Shown: positions 48,328 through 60,103 of the stretch, piece after piece | Layout: every line of letters starts with the position of its first letter | Position numbering within the stretch: the stretch's first letter is position 1 | Source: Paeniglutamicibacter quisquiliarum | Lineage (GTDB): Bacteria > Actinomycetota > Actinomycetes > Actinomycetales > Micrococcaceae | NCBI RefSeq assembly: GCF_019084045.1 | Contig: NZ_JAHRED010000015.1 | Span: forward strand, 1-64,000 | Direction: 5' to 3' | Length of the DNA stretch: 64,000 nucleotides | Position numbers and translations under genes: made by a program | The notes under the pieces: model-generated | Seen by the model: only the letters and a program-made list of their open reading frames with translations | The model's database searches: none | Told to the model about the DNA's origin: nothing

Positions 48328-49461
48328 CTACCCCCGGCCCAGGCGCACGCCCAAGAGGCGGTCGTCGTCGGGGCCGGGGTTGCCCCGCCCGTCGGTGTTG
48401 TTGGTGAGGAACCACAGCTCCCCGTCCGGGGACACTGCCACGTCCCGGATCCTTCCAAACTCTCCGTTGTAATGTTCGGTGGAGGTGGAGGGGTCGGCAA
48501 CGGGCACCTGGCGCAGCACCGATCCGCGCAGGTTCGCGATGAACAGCGTCCCGTCCACGTGCACCATGCCGCTGGGACTCGCCGCACCGGGCTCCCACTG
48601 CTGCACGGGGTCGGTGAAGCCCTCCCCGTCGGCGATGCCCTCGACCGTTGGCCAGCCGTAGTTGGCGCCCGGGGTGATGATGTTCAGTTCGTCCCAGGTG
48701 TTTTGCCCGAATTCGGCCGCGAACATGGTGCCGTCCTTCGCCCAGGCCAGGCCCTGCGGGTTGCGGTGCCCGTAGCTGTAGACCAGCGAGCCGGGGAACG
48801 GATTGTCAGGTGGCACCGTTCCCTCGGCGGTCATCCGCAGGATCTTGCCGCCCAGGGAGTCCAGGTCCTGCGCGCTGCCGCCCGCTCCGGCGTCGCCCGC
48901 CGTGGCGTAGAGCATCCCGTCGGGGCCAAAGGCCAGGCGCCCGCCGTTGTGGACGCCTGCCGCGGGGATTGACTCCAGGATCGTCTCGGAGCTGCCCAGG
49001 CCCAGCGACCCGGGCGCACCGGTCAGCTCGAAGCGCTGGATCCGGTTGCCCCCGGCCGCGGTCGAGTACACGTACAGGCGGTCCCGGGAATCGACGGCAA
49101 GGCCCAGTAGTCCGCCCTCCCCGCCATGCTGCACGCCGGGGACGGTTCCGATGGCGCGCGTGGTGCCGTCGGCGGAGAGTTCAAGGATGCGGGCGGAGTC
49201 GCGTTCGCTGAGAAGCGGGGTTCCGTTGCGGAACACCACCGACCAAGGTGCCTCCAAACCGGTGGCCACCGCCCGCGGGGTTCCCGCCGGCGCCGGGTCC
49301 CGGGGCGGTGCCGAGGTGGCCGTCCCGGATGCAGAGACGGACGGGGAGGGCGGGGTCGTGGCAGGGTCCGGGCCGGTCGGCGGCGCCGGGGTGCAGGAAC
49401 CCAGCACGACGGCGATCCCCAGCCCGGCCGCGAACAGTGAGGCCGCGCGTACATGTTTCAT
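48328..49461 (-). CDS. PQQ-dependent sugar dehydrogenase-like lipoprotein
   Basis: A 377-residue exported beta-propeller. Signal peptide with lipobox LGSC (Cys about 23) anchors it to the membrane. A Pro/Ser/Thr-rich linker (24-65) follows. The propeller shows LEAPWSVVFRNGTPLLSERD, GGEGGLLGLAVDS, AAGVHNGGRLAFGPDG (with the catalytic-type His), YSYGHRNPQGLAW and AEFGQNTWDELNII, all typical of soluble aldose dehydrogenases that use PQQ. Whether this organism makes PQQ cannot be seen. It is the last gene after thiF on the same strand, 61 bases away, but thiamine relevance is unclear. Confidence 0.91.
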   Translation of the reverse strand: MKHVRAASLFAAGLGIAVVLGSCTPAPPTGPDPATTPPSPSVSASGTATSAPPRDPAPAGTPRAVATGLEAPWSVVFRNGTPLLSERDSARILELSADGTTRAIGTVPGVQHGGEGGLLGLAVDSRDRLYVYSTAAGGNRIQRFELTGAPGSLGLGSSETILESIPAAGVHNGGRLAFGPDGMLYATAGDAGAGGSAQDLDSLGGKILRMTAEGTVPPDNPFPGSLVYSYGHRNPQGLAWAKDGTMFAAEFGQNTWDELNIITPGANYGWPTVEGIADGEGFTDPVQQWEPGAASPSGMVHVDGTLFIANLRGSVLRQVPVADPSTSTEHYNGEFGRIRDVAVSPDGELWFLTNNTDGRGNPGPDDDRLLGVRLGRG

Positions 49462-49522
49462 GGTTTTCCCCCGGCGTTGGATGCTGACAGCGGGACCGCG
49501 AACGGCCCCATGAGCGCGGTGC

Positions 49523-50704
49523 TCAGGCCATGGTCGCCCACGCATCGATCCCGCCCCTCAGGTGCACCACGTCCGGGTAGCCGGCGGCGCGCAGGGCATC
49601 CAGCGCCTGCCCGGAGCGGACCCCTGACTTGCAGTGCAGGATCAGCGGCACGCCGCGCGGGATCTCGTCCAGCGCGGATCCGTCCTTGATTCCCGCGAGG
49701 GGCACCAGCACGGACCCGGGGATGCGTGAGATCTCGAATTCCACCGGCTCGCGCACATCGAGCAGGACGAATTCCTCGGCCCCCGTGTCCCTTCCGGCCA
49801 GCCGGTCGGCCAGCTCCCCGACCCCGATCAGGGCCTCGTCCGCTTCTTCCCGGTTCTCGGTCGCGGAGATTCCGCAGAAGCTCCCGTAGTCGATGAGTCC
49901 GGTGATCGGGGAGGCCTCCGGGTCCCGGGAGATGCGCAGTTCGCGCCAGCGTGCGCCGAGCGCGTCGAAGACCAACAGCCGGCCCAGCAGGGACTCGCCG
50001 ACCCCGGTGATGAGCTTGACGGCCTCGGTGACCATCATGGCCCCGATCGAGGCACACAGCATACCGAAGACACCGCCCTCCGCGCAGGAGGGGACGGTGC
50101 CCGCCGCCGGAGGTTCCGGGTAGAGGTCCCGGTAGTTCGGGCCGTGTTTGGCCCAGAAAACGCTCACCTGGCCGTCAAAGCGCAGGATCGAACCCCAGAC
50201 GTAGGGCTTGCCCAGCAGCGCCGCGGCGTCGTTGACCAGATAGCGGGTGGCAAAGTTGTCCGCCCCGTCCAGGATGACGTCGTAGCCGGCGAAGATCTCC
50301 AGCACATTGGTCGAATCCAGCCGCACCGGGTGCAGCACGACATCCACCCCGGGGTTGATGGCGGCAATCGAGTCGTGGGCGGACTCCAGCTTGGTACGGC
50401 CGATGTCGTGCACCCCGTGGATCACCTGGCGTTGCAGGTTGCTCAGTTCCACGGTGTCGTCATCGACGATTCCCAGCGTCCCCACGCCGGCGGCGGCCAG
50501 ATACAGCAGCGCGGGCGAGCCCAGGCCACCGGCGCCGATGACCAGCACCCTGGCGTTGCGCAGCCTCCGCTGCCCGGTCAACCCGATCTCGGGCATCAGG
50601 GCGTGGCGGGAATAGCGTTCCAGTTCCGGGGCGGAAAGGGCCGGCCCCGGCTCCACCAGGGGCGGCAACGATGCAATGGTGTTTTCGACGTGCGTCCTGC
50701 TCAA
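49523..50704 (-). CDS. thiF: ThiF/MoeB-type adenylyltransferase fused to rhodanese
   Basis: About 393 residues. The N-terminal E1-like domain has ERYSRHALMPEIGLTGQRRL, ARVLVIGAGGLGSPALLYLA, VELSNLQRQVIHG and DGADNFATRYLVNDAA, with the Cys in GTVPSCAEGG; no CxxC zinc pairs are visible. A C-terminal rhodanese domain has LLDVREPVEFEISRIPG and the active Cys in LHCKSGVRSGQAL. It adenylates the ThiS tail and passes sulfur to it. The start is uncertain: the frame opens at 50821, but TTG at 50704 with AAGGCAGG before it begins close to the conserved part. Membership of the thi cluster favours ThiF over MoeZ, but it may serve both. Confidence 0.9.
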   Translation of the reverse strand: MSRTHVENTIASLPPLVEPGPALSAPELERYSRHALMPEIGLTGQRRLRNARVLVIGAGGLGSPALLYLAAAGVGTLGIVDDDTVELSNLQRQVIHGVHDIGRTKLESAHDSIAAINPGVDVVLHPVRLDSTNVLEIFAGYDVILDGADNFATRYLVNDAAALLGKPYVWGSILRFDGQVSVFWAKHGPNYRDLYPEPPAAGTVPSCAEGGVFGMLCASIGAMMVTEAVKLITGVGESLLGRLLVFDALGARWRELRISRDPEASPITGLIDYGSFCGISATENREEADEALIGVGELADRLAGRDTGAEEFVLLDVREPVEFEISRIPGSVLVPLAGIKDGSALDEIPRGVPLILHCKSGVRSGQALDALRAAGYPDVVHLRGGIDAWATMA

Positions 50705-50839
50705 TGAAACCTGCCTTGGATGACAAAAGGGACAACAAAAATGATGTGCCGCATGCGGCCGGAACAAAATCGGGCAGCCGCGCGAGGCATTGTGCGGATG
50801 GCCTTTGATGGGCAAGGCCATTGCCCATCCGGGGGGCGG

Positions 50840-51499
50840 CTAGCCGATATCGCGGCCTTCCTCGGTGCAGAGGCACAGCCTGTTGCCCTGCACGTCGGTG
50901 GCCACCACGAACCTGGGTGCGGACTCGGGATCCAGTGCCGCGCCGGTGGCTTCCAGCTGCCTGAGGATGGCAGAGCTTTCACTGTGGGGCACCGTGACAT
51001 CGAGGTGGAAGCGGTTGGCATTGGGCGTGGCGGTTTTCTGGAACCAAATGGCCGGCCCGCGGCCGAAGGGGTCGGCCAGGCTGCCGTCCTCCTGCCGCTT
51101 GTAGCCCAGCGCCGCGCGCCAGGTCTCCGAGATGGCGTCCTCGTCGTCGGTGTCGATGGCGATCTCCACGGTGCGCAGCAGTTCCGGCCGGGCCGTGGCA
51201 CCGGCGTTCTGCGCCTCGGCGGAAATCGACCTGGCCAGCGCCGCATCGCGCGCGCTCACCCTGCTCCCCGCGTCATGCGAGGTCAGGGTGATGAACAAGA
51301 TGTCGTAGCGCCAGTCGATGTCCGGATGGTGGTTGGCTTCCTGGGCCAGTGCGCCGATGGTGGAGAACAGTGCCAGCGCCGAGGCCGAGGACTGGCACTT
51401 CAGCGCGGTGCGCAGCGCCCCCATTCCGTAGCGCCACTGCGGCAGCTGCAGCAGGTTTGCCTGGACTTGTTCGAGTGTCAGAACGTCTTTGGCGGGCAT
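50840..51499 (-). CDS. Fusion of pterin-4a-carbinolamine dehydratase and VOC domain
   Basis: A 219-residue protein. The first half (about 1-100) is a 4a-hydroxytetrahydrobiopterin dehydratase-like domain with EANHHPDIDWRYDILFITL and SHDAGSRVSARDAALARSI; the active-site HHPD is present. The second half (about 110-219) is a glyoxalase/VOC domain starting LLRTVEIAIDTDDEDAISET with ANRFHLDVTVP and VVATDVQGNRLCLCTE. It recycles pterins or has a new role. It sits inside the thiazole operon, between thiG and thiF, where no pterin step is known. Confidence 0.9.
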   Translation of the reverse strand: MPAKDVLTLEQVQANLLQLPQWRYGMGALRTALKCQSSASALALFSTIGALAQEANHHPDIDWRYDILFITLTSHDAGSRVSARDAALARSISAEAQNAGATARPELLRTVEIAIDTDDEDAISETWRAALGYKRQEDGSLADPFGRGPAIWFQKTATPNANRFHLDVTVPHSESSAILRQLEATGAALDPESAPRFVVATDVQGNRLCLCTEEGRDIG

Positions 51500-51523
51500 G
51501 GTTCGCTCCTTCGGGTTCCGGTT

Positions 51524-52372
<849 letters not shown>

Positions 52373-52612
52373 TTAGCCGCCCTGGACGGCGGTGACGATC
52401 TCGATGTCGTCGTGCCGCTGGAGCGCTGTCACGGCCCATTGGCTGCGCGGGACGATCCCGGAGTTGCGCGCCACCGCCACGCCGAGGCGCCCGCCGTCCG
52501 CGGGCTTGCCGGTGGGAAGCAGCTCGCGGCCGGTGACGTCGGTGACCAGGTCGGCCAGGGTGGTTCCGGCGGCCAGCGGCCGGGGGGCTCCGTTGAGCTG
52601 GATGGTGCTCAT
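52373..52612 (-). CDS. thiS: Sulfur carrier protein ThiS
   Basis: A 79-residue ubiquitin-like protein ending in the required Gly-Gly (VTAVQGG), the site that ThiF adenylates and converts to a thiocarboxylate. The fold starts MSTIQLNGAPRPL and includes VAVARNSGIVPRSQW. It is slightly longer than usual (about 65-70) because of an insertion around residues 30-42. Its start overlaps the thiO stop (ATGA). Confidence 0.96.
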   Translation of the reverse strand: MSTIQLNGAPRPLAAGTTLADLVTDVTGRELLPTGKPADGGRLGVAVARNSGIVPRSQWAVTALQRHDDIEIVTAVQGG

Positions 52613-53841
52613 GCATACTCCTTGGGTTGCAATGCCGGCGAAAACCGGTCGGGTCGGAAGCGGTCCCAGGCCGTGTTGCCGCGGCCGGCGACCAGCTCGA
52701 GGACGATGTGGGCGGCGACGGGCGTGAGCAGCACGCCGTGGCGGAAGAACCCGGTGGCGATCAGCAGCCCCGGAACATCCGCACCGTCCCCGGCGGCGAC
52801 GCGTCCGAGCAGCGGCGCGTTGTCGGGCGTCCCGGGGCGGGCGCGGGCGGTGGTCTCGATCAGTTCGAGCTCGGCGACCGCGGGCAGCAGCACCTGCGCG
52901 TCGCGCAGCAGCTGGTGTACTCCCCCGGCGCTGACCCCGGGACTGGAGTCCTCGCGGGCCGTCGCGCCGATGACCACGGTGTGGTCTTCGCGCGGGACCA
53001 CGTAGACCGGCAGCCCGCGCACCATCCCGCGCAGCGTGGCGGTGGTCAGCGGGCGCAGGTGTGCGGGCACGCGCAGCCGCAGGATGTCCCCGTGCACCGG
53101 GCGCAGCGGAAGCACCAGCGATTCGGGCAACCCTCCGAAGCCCGCGGCACCCAGGCCGTTGGCCAGGATCGTCTCGCGGGCATGGATCTGAGTGCCGTCC
53201 CCCAGGCGCACCCCGGTGACCCGGGAGCCGGAGTCGGCGGGGTCCTCGTGCAGCAGGGTCGTCGCCCGGGCGCGGACGAGGGTCTTCGGCGGTTCGGTCC
53301 CGTCGCGTTCGCGGCCAACGGCGGCCAGGCGCGCCATGATGGCCCTGGCTAGGGCCCGCGGGTCGACCTGGTGGTCCTGCTCGATCAGGTGGGCGGCGGA
53401 AATGTTCGGCGACAGCATCGGCTCGAGCGCCCGGGCTTCCCGGGTGGTCAGCCGGGCGACCCGGAGTCCCTGGCGGGCTTGCGCCTCGCGCAGGTCGCCC
53501 AGGGCCGCGCGGTCGGCGGCATCGGCGCCGAGGGCCAGCGTGGGGGTGGTGCGGAATCCCGGGTCCAGGCCCGTCTCGGCGGCCAGCATCCGGGCAAAGG
53601 CTGGCCAGCGGGCCGACGAGTCCAGGGTGAGGGAGAGCAGGTCCTCTTCCTGGTAGTGCAGCTCACTGACCGGGGCCAGCATGCCGGCGGCGGCAAAGGT
53701 GGCGCCGGCGGCGGGGTCCGGGTCGATCAGCGCGATCCGGTGCCCGGCGCGCTGGGCTTCCAGGGCGATGCCCAGGCCGATGATTCCGCCGCCGATGACG
53801 GCAATGTCGGTGGACAGGGGGTCGGGCACGGTGCACGACAT
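52609..53841 (-). CDS. thiO: Glycine oxidase
   Basis: A 410-residue FAD amine oxidase that turns glycine into dehydroglycine for thiazole synthesis. FAD motif DIAVIGGGIIGLGIALEAQR, then AAGMLAPVSELHYQEEDLL (characteristic of ThiO), RPVHGDILRLRVP, YVVPREDHTVVIGAT and LIATGFFRHGVLLTPVAA near the end. ATG 53841 has AAGGAG six bases upstream; a longer frame begins inside the riboswitch and is rejected. First gene after the TPP riboswitch. Confidence 0.96.
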   Translation of the reverse strand: MSCTVPDPLSTDIAVIGGGIIGLGIALEAQRAGHRIALIDPDPAAGATFAAAGMLAPVSELHYQEEDLLSLTLDSSARWPAFARMLAAETGLDPGFRTTPTLALGADAADRAALGDLREAQARQGLRVARLTTREARALEPMLSPNISAAHLIEQDHQVDPRALARAIMARLAAVGRERDGTEPPKTLVRARATTLLHEDPADSGSRVTGVRLGDGTQIHARETILANGLGAAGFGGLPESLVLPLRPVHGDILRLRVPAHLRPLTTATLRGMVRGLPVYVVPREDHTVVIGATAREDSSPGVSAGGVHQLLRDAQVLLPAVAELELIETTARARPGTPDNAPLLGRVAAGDGADVPGLLIATGFFRHGVLLTPVAAHIVLELVAGRGNTAWDRFRPDRFSPALQPKEYA

Positions 53842-53849
53842 CGAGGTCT

Positions 53850-53966
53850 CCTTCCCTACGCCGGTATTAGCCGGATCAGGTTCCACGCCGCCCCGGTGTG
53901 GGGGTGGCGTCTGTCGGTCGGCGCAATCGGCGCCCTCTCAGCCAGCTTTCCTGGCTCCCGCGGTAC
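53850..53966 (-). promoter_or_regulatory. TPP riboswitch
   Basis: On the minus strand the leader reads GCGGGAGCC, then GGCTGAGAGGGC with the invariant CTGAGA, a variable long hairpin, then ACCTGATCCGGCTAATACC and GCGTAGGGA: the classic THI-box core. It is directly followed by the thiO ribosome site, so thiamine pyrophosphate should shut translation of thiO and probably the operon. Confidence 0.96.
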
Positions 53967-53971
53967 TGAAC

Positions 53972-53979
53972 TAGTCTAT
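53972..53979. promoter_or_regulatory. Overlapping divergent -10 elements for thiE and thiO
   Basis: TAGTCT (53972-53977) reads towards thiE and TAGACT (53979-53974) reads towards the TPP riboswitch; they share four bases around the palindrome ACTAGT. The thiE -10 ends only seven bases before its ATG, so its mRNA should be leaderless. No good -35 was found for either. Confidence 0.45.
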
Positions 53980-53984
53980 GAGAC

Positions 53985-54665
53985 ATGAGCCAGATCACCA
54001 CCCAAGATGAAGCAGCCCCCGTCTTAAGCGCCCCGGGACTCGCCTCCGCGCGCCTGTACCTGTGCACCGATGCCCGCAGCGACCGAGGGGATTTCGCCGA
54101 TTTCCTGCGTGCCGCCTACGCCGGCGGGGTGGACATCATCCAGCTGCGCGACAAGAACCTCGATGCCGGGCAGGAGCTCGAGCTGCTCCGGGTGCTGCGC
54201 GACGTGGCCGGGGAATTCGGCAAGTTGTGGTCGGTGAACGACCGCGCCGACCTCGCGATGCTCGCCGGCGCACCGGTGTTCCACGTGGGCCAGAAGGACC
54301 TGCCGCTGCCGGGCGTCCGGTCCTTGCTCGGCCCCTCGGCCATCGTGGGGCTTTCCAGCCACGACCCGGCGCAGATCACCGCGGCGGCCGCGGACCCGGA
54401 CACCGACTACTTCTGCGTCGGCCCGCTGTGGGCGACCCCAACCAAGCCCGGGCGGGCGGCGGTCGGCCTGGAGATGGTGGAGCACGCCGCCGCCCTGCGC
54501 AGTTCCAAGCCGTGGTTCGCCATCGGCGGGATCGACCACTCCAACGTGGAGCAGGTCGTTGCCGCCGGCGCCTCGCGCATCGTGGTGGTGCGCGCAATCA
54601 CCGATGCCGACGATCCGACCGAGGCGGCCCGCGCACTGCTTTCCAGGTTGCCGGAACTCGGCTGA
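53985..54665 (+). CDS. thiE: Thiamine phosphate synthase
   Basis: A 226-residue TIM-barrel enzyme joining the pyrimidine and thiazole halves of thiamine. Family parts: [40 protein letters not shown] (phosphate-binding), [53 protein letters not shown] and [20 protein letters not shown]. It diverges from the riboswitch-driven thiO operon; no riboswitch lies in its own path, so it escapes that control unless the shared promoter is regulated. Confidence 0.96.
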   Translation: MSQITTQDEAAPVLSAPGLASARLYLCTDARSDRGDFADFLRAAYAGGVDIIQLRDKNLDAGQELELLRVLRDVAGEFGKLWSVNDRADLAMLAGAPVFHVGQKDLPLPGVRSLLGPSAIVGLSSHDPAQITAAAADPDTDYFCVGPLWATPTKPGRAAVGLEMVEHAAALRSSKPWFAIGGIDHSNVEQVVAAGASRIVVVRAITDADDPTEAARALLSRLPELG

Positions 54666-54797
54666 GCGCTGCAGGGTCCGGCCGCGGGCAGGAATTGGCG
54701 CGGTTCAGCAGTTTTCAAGAAGCCCACGCCGGCACCGGGGAGATAGTGTGGGCACGGGAGTTCCGCCGACGCGGAAACGGCACGAAGGGGAAAAGCC

Positions 54798-57185
<2,388 letters not shown>

Positions 57186-57265
57186 CCGCCCCGGGGCGGC
57201 CCGAATCGGCCGCGGGCGGTCACGTGGCCGGGGTGCACTTCACGCCGGTATGGTCACGTTCCGGA

Positions 57266-57499
57266 CTAGCTGGTTGCGGCCGCGATGACCTCGTCGGGGG
57301 CCTGGGTTCCGGCGGCCTCATGGGCGCGCAACACGCGTCGGGCACGATCACGCTTCAGGCGTTCGCGCGGATCCCGGTGCGGAAGCTGGTCCGCCGGCCC
57401 GAGGACGGTGAATCCCAGGAATTGCAGGCGCCACAGGAAGCGGTAGGTGAGGCTCAAACCCGTGGTGTCTTCAACGATGGGCAATTTCTTGTCACTCAT
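57266..57499 (-). CDS. 77-residue protein of unknown function
   Basis: ATG at 57499 to the stop at 57266. It starts MSDKKLPIVEDTTGLSLTYR, has FLWRLQFLGFTVLGPADQLP, then a strongly charged helix PRERLKRDRARRVLRAHEAA. No known domain. Only GGAAA is present as ribosome site, and the upstream frame is ignored. It lies 140 bases downstream of the OhrR-type repressor gene and has its own promoter region with a palindrome, so it may belong to that repressor's targets. Confidence 0.6.
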   Translation of the reverse strand: MSDKKLPIVEDTTGLSLTYRFLWRLQFLGFTVLGPADQLPHRDPRERLKRDRARRVLRAHEAAGTQAPDEVIAAATS

Positions 57500-57588
57500 G
57501 GATTTCCAGTCTCTTTTGTGGGAGGCCAACTCGACGTGGCGGAGCGGCTCCGTGGTCGGGCTGTCTCCCACTAATTGTAGTCCAATGA

Positions 57589-57600
57589 TTGGTGCACCAA
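57589..57600. promoter_or_regulatory. Palindrome upstream of the 77-residue protein gene
   Basis: TTGGTGCACCAA is a perfect 12-base palindrome, flanked by CCAATGATTGG and CCAATTGG. On the minus strand a TACAAT -10 follows 15 bases after TTGGTG. A repressor operator is likely; OhrR is one candidate. Confidence 0.5.
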
Positions 57601-57639
57601 CCAATTGGCTGGAAGTGCCCGCGTCGAAAATGGAATGCC

Positions 57640-58092
57640 TTAGTGGGGGGCGTTTGAAGCGGCCTGAATGACCTTCTTCATCGTCTCGTGGAGGGCGGCC
57701 AGCTCCTCGCCGTCCATGTCGAGACGTCGCATCATCTCCCTGGGAACTTCGAGGGCCAGCTCACGGGCGCTCCTGCCCTTTTCGGTGAGCACGATTTCGA
57801 GTGTCCGCTCATCGGACGCGCTGCGGCTGCGCCGCACAAAGCCGAGCGCCTCAATCCGCTTGACCAGGGGTGAAAGCGTTCCGGGATCCAGCTGGAGCAG
57901 GTTGCTCAATCCCTTGATGGACAGGGGCTCGTGCTCCCAGAGGGTCAGCATGACCAGATATTGCGGATGGGTCAGGCCCAGCGGCTCGAGGACGGGCCGG
58001 TAGGCCGCGACCACGCTGCGCGATGCCAGGGACAACGCGAAACAAACCTGGTTTTCTAACGCCAACGGATCTGCCGGCGGTTTTTCGCTCAC
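57640..58092 (-). CDS. OhrR-type MarR-family peroxide-sensing repressor
   Basis: A 150-residue winged-helix repressor. The N-terminal LALENQVCFALSLASRSVVA holds the single reactive Cys (Cys17 with this start) that in OhrR senses organic hydroperoxides. The DNA-binding part is LSIKGLSNLLQLDPGTLSPL with the wing RRSRSASDERTLEIVLTEKG. GTG at 58092, preceded by GGGA five bases upstream, puts the Cys near its usual place; the longer frames up to 58170 lack ribosome sites. No ohr peroxidase gene is nearby, so targets are elsewhere or include the 77-residue protein gene. Confidence 0.88.
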   Translation of the reverse strand: MSEKPPADPLALENQVCFALSLASRSVVAAYRPVLEPLGLTHPQYLVMLTLWEHEPLSIKGLSNLLQLDPGTLSPLVKRIEALGFVRRSRSASDERTLEIVLTEKGRSARELALEVPREMMRRLDMDGEELAALHETMKKVIQAASNAPH

Positions 58093-58130
58093 TTTTTTCC
58101 CTGCCTTGGTGGATTTGTTCGGTCCATCCA

Positions 58131-58676
58131 TCATAGGGAGGGAATCCATGGGGCGTCGCGCAAGCCCCACTCCCGGGCGGAGAGTGCGAATCGGCGGTGC
58201 ACACCGGTCACTCCCCTGAATTCTCCGATCGTTCCCGGACCGGTCTCGGTGAAACCCAGACCCCGCAGGATACCCATTGAACGTCGATTGCCCTCCAGCG
58301 CCTCGGCCCAGATGACCTTCAGCCCCAGTTCCCCGAAACCGTGGTCAAGGCCAGCGGCCGCTGCGCGGCGGCCTAGCCCCTGGCCCCAGCGGTCCCTCTC
58401 CCCGATCAGGAACCCCAATTCCCGAGTGTCCGGGGCCGTGCCATGCAGATCCACATAGCCAACCAGGATCCCCCCAACCTCGGCGCCCAGGCGCAGAAGC
58501 CCGGGCGGCGGCGAGGAGATGATTCGGTCCTGAAACTCGAGGTGCGCCTGGCGCCCCAGACTCGTCGACCACCCCGCCTCCCGGCAGAACTCCGGATCCC
58601 GCGCCCAGCCCGCGATGGACGGGGCATCGGCGGGAAGGAGACTCCTGAGCGACATGCAAACCTTAATCTCATCCAT
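58131..58676 (-). CDS. GNAT-family N-acetyltransferase
   Basis: A 181-residue acetyltransferase of the RimJ/RimL type. It shows LRSLLPADAPSIAGWARDPE, GGILVGYVDLHGTAPDTREL, the acetyl-CoA loop IGERDRWGQGLGRRAAAAG, IWAEALEGNRRSMGILRGLG and FTETGPGT. The substrate, a protein N-terminus or an antibiotic, is unknown. ATG 58676 follows a TACACT -10 by seven bases (leaderless option); ATG 58655 with AAGG before it is the other choice. Same strand as the OhrR gene, 38 bases away. Confidence 0.9.
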   Translation of the reverse strand: MDEIKVCMSLRSLLPADAPSIAGWARDPEFCREAGWSTSLGRQAHLEFQDRIISSPPPGLLRLGAEVGGILVGYVDLHGTAPDTRELGFLIGERDRWGQGLGRRAAAAGLDHGFGELGLKVIWAEALEGNRRSMGILRGLGFTETGPGTIGEFRGVTGVHRRFALSAREWGLRDAPWIPSL

Positions 58677-58794
58677 GGAAACAGTGTACTGACAAGGGAT
58701 TATTCTCAATATCTTTGATTCGTTCCCGAGTTGTCGCCTCCCGTTAACCTAAATGCGGTCGGTTCGTTGACTTGCGTCGATAGCGTCTTTGGTT

Positions 58795-60018
58795 GTGAGG
58801 ACGAACAGTGAAGCGAAGACCCTGGCCATCATCCCGGCCCGCGGGGGATCGAAGGGAATCCCGCTAAAAAACCTGCGCAGGATCGGCGGCCAAACCTTGT
58901 TGGCACGGGCCATTGAATCCGCGTTTGCCACGCCGTCAGTTCTCGACGTCGTGGTCAGCACGGACCACCCGGAGATCAAGGCAGAGGCGCTGGAACACGG
59001 CGCGACAGTGATCGACCGCCCGGCAGAGATCGCCGGTGACACAGCAAGCAGCGAGTCGGTGCTGTTGCACGCCCTGGGCACGCTGGACGTACTCCCCCAA
59101 ATCACCATCTTCATCCAATGCACCTCGCCGGTCATCGACCCGGACGACCTGCAGGCTGCCATCAACACGGTCGCCAGCGGAGCAGCGGATGTCAGCTTTG
59201 CGGCGGTTCCCGACCACGGGTTCCACTGGAGCTGCGATGAAACGGGCGCTGCCCACGCCAGCGGACACGACGCCGCCCGGCGTCCGCGCCGACAGGACCG
59301 CGAACCGCGGTTCCGCGAAACCGGGGCGTTCTACGTCATGGACACCGCCGGATTCCTCGAGGCGGAGCATCGTTTCTTCGGCTCCCTGGCCCTGGCCCGG
59401 GTGCCGGAGGAGCACGGCATCGACATCGACACCGAGGCCGACCTGGAGTTGGCCGCCTGGCGACTGGCGAACGCCTCGCCCGTGACGGGGATCGACGTGG
59501 ACGCGCTGGTCACCGACTTCGACGGCGTGCACACCGCCGACACCGCCTACCTCGGCCAGGACGGCAGTGAAGCGGTGCGCGTTTCCCGCTCCGACGGAAT
59601 GGGCATCTCGCTGCTGAAGAAGGCCGGCATCCATCTGCTGATCCTGTCCACGGAAACCAACCCCGTGGTCACCGCCCGGGCCACCAAGCTCGGCGTGGAA
59701 GTTGCCCAGTCGGTCACCGACAAGGCGACAGTCCTGAACCAATGGATGGCCGAGCGCGGCCTGGATCCGGCACGCGTCGCCTACCTGGGCAACGACGTGA
59801 ACGACCTTGACGCCATGCGCCAGGTCGGCTGGCCGATGACCGTGGCGGACGCCCGGGACTCGGTCCACGCCGCGGCCCGCCACCGCCTCTCGCGGCCCGG
59901 CGGCCTCGGAGCGGTGCGCGAGGCGGCCGACCTCATCCTGGCCGGCATCGCCACCCCAAACACCGTGGCGGCCCCCGCCGCGGCATCCGGCCCCTTGGAA
60001 CCAACCCTGGTCCACTAG
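58795..60018 (+). CDS. neuA: CMP-sialic acid synthetase fused to HAD phosphatase
   Basis: About 407 residues with two enzymes in one chain. The N-terminal nucleotidyltransferase (about 10-230) has AIIPARGGSKGIPLKNLRRI, VVSTDHPEIKAEA, FIQCTSPVIDPDDLQAAI, REPRFRETGAFYVM and EEHGIDIDTEADLELAAW, typical of NeuA. The C-terminal HAD domain (from about 235) has VTDFDGVHTADT with its two Asp, LLILSTETNPVVTARA, and YLGNDVNDLDAMRQVGWPM, similar to KdsC and to the C-terminal part of animal CMAS. It activates a nonulosonic acid with CTP and may first remove a 9-phosphate. The start is TTG 58789 or GTG 58795; no ribosome site is clear. Leads the surface cluster. Confidence 0.92.
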   Translation: MRTNSEAKTLAIIPARGGSKGIPLKNLRRIGGQTLLARAIESAFATPSVLDVVVSTDHPEIKAEALEHGATVIDRPAEIAGDTASSESVLLHALGTLDVLPQITIFIQCTSPVIDPDDLQAAINTVASGAADVSFAAVPDHGFHWSCDETGAAHASGHDAARRPRRQDREPRFRETGAFYVMDTAGFLEAEHRFFGSLALARVPEEHGIDIDTEADLELAAWRLANASPVTGIDVDALVTDFDGVHTADTAYLGQDGSEAVRVSRSDGMGISLLKKAGIHLLILSTETNPVVTARATKLGVEVAQSVTDKATVLNQWMAERGLDPARVAYLGNDVNDLDAMRQVGWPMTVADARDSVHAAARHRLSRPGGLGAVREAADLILAGIATPNTVAAPAAASGPLEPTLVH

Positions 60019-60103
60019 GTCCCACAGTTTTCCACCAATCCTCGCCGCGACCCTCACATAACCAACCCGAACGGTCCGGCAAACGATGAAAGGCAAGTCC
60101 CCC

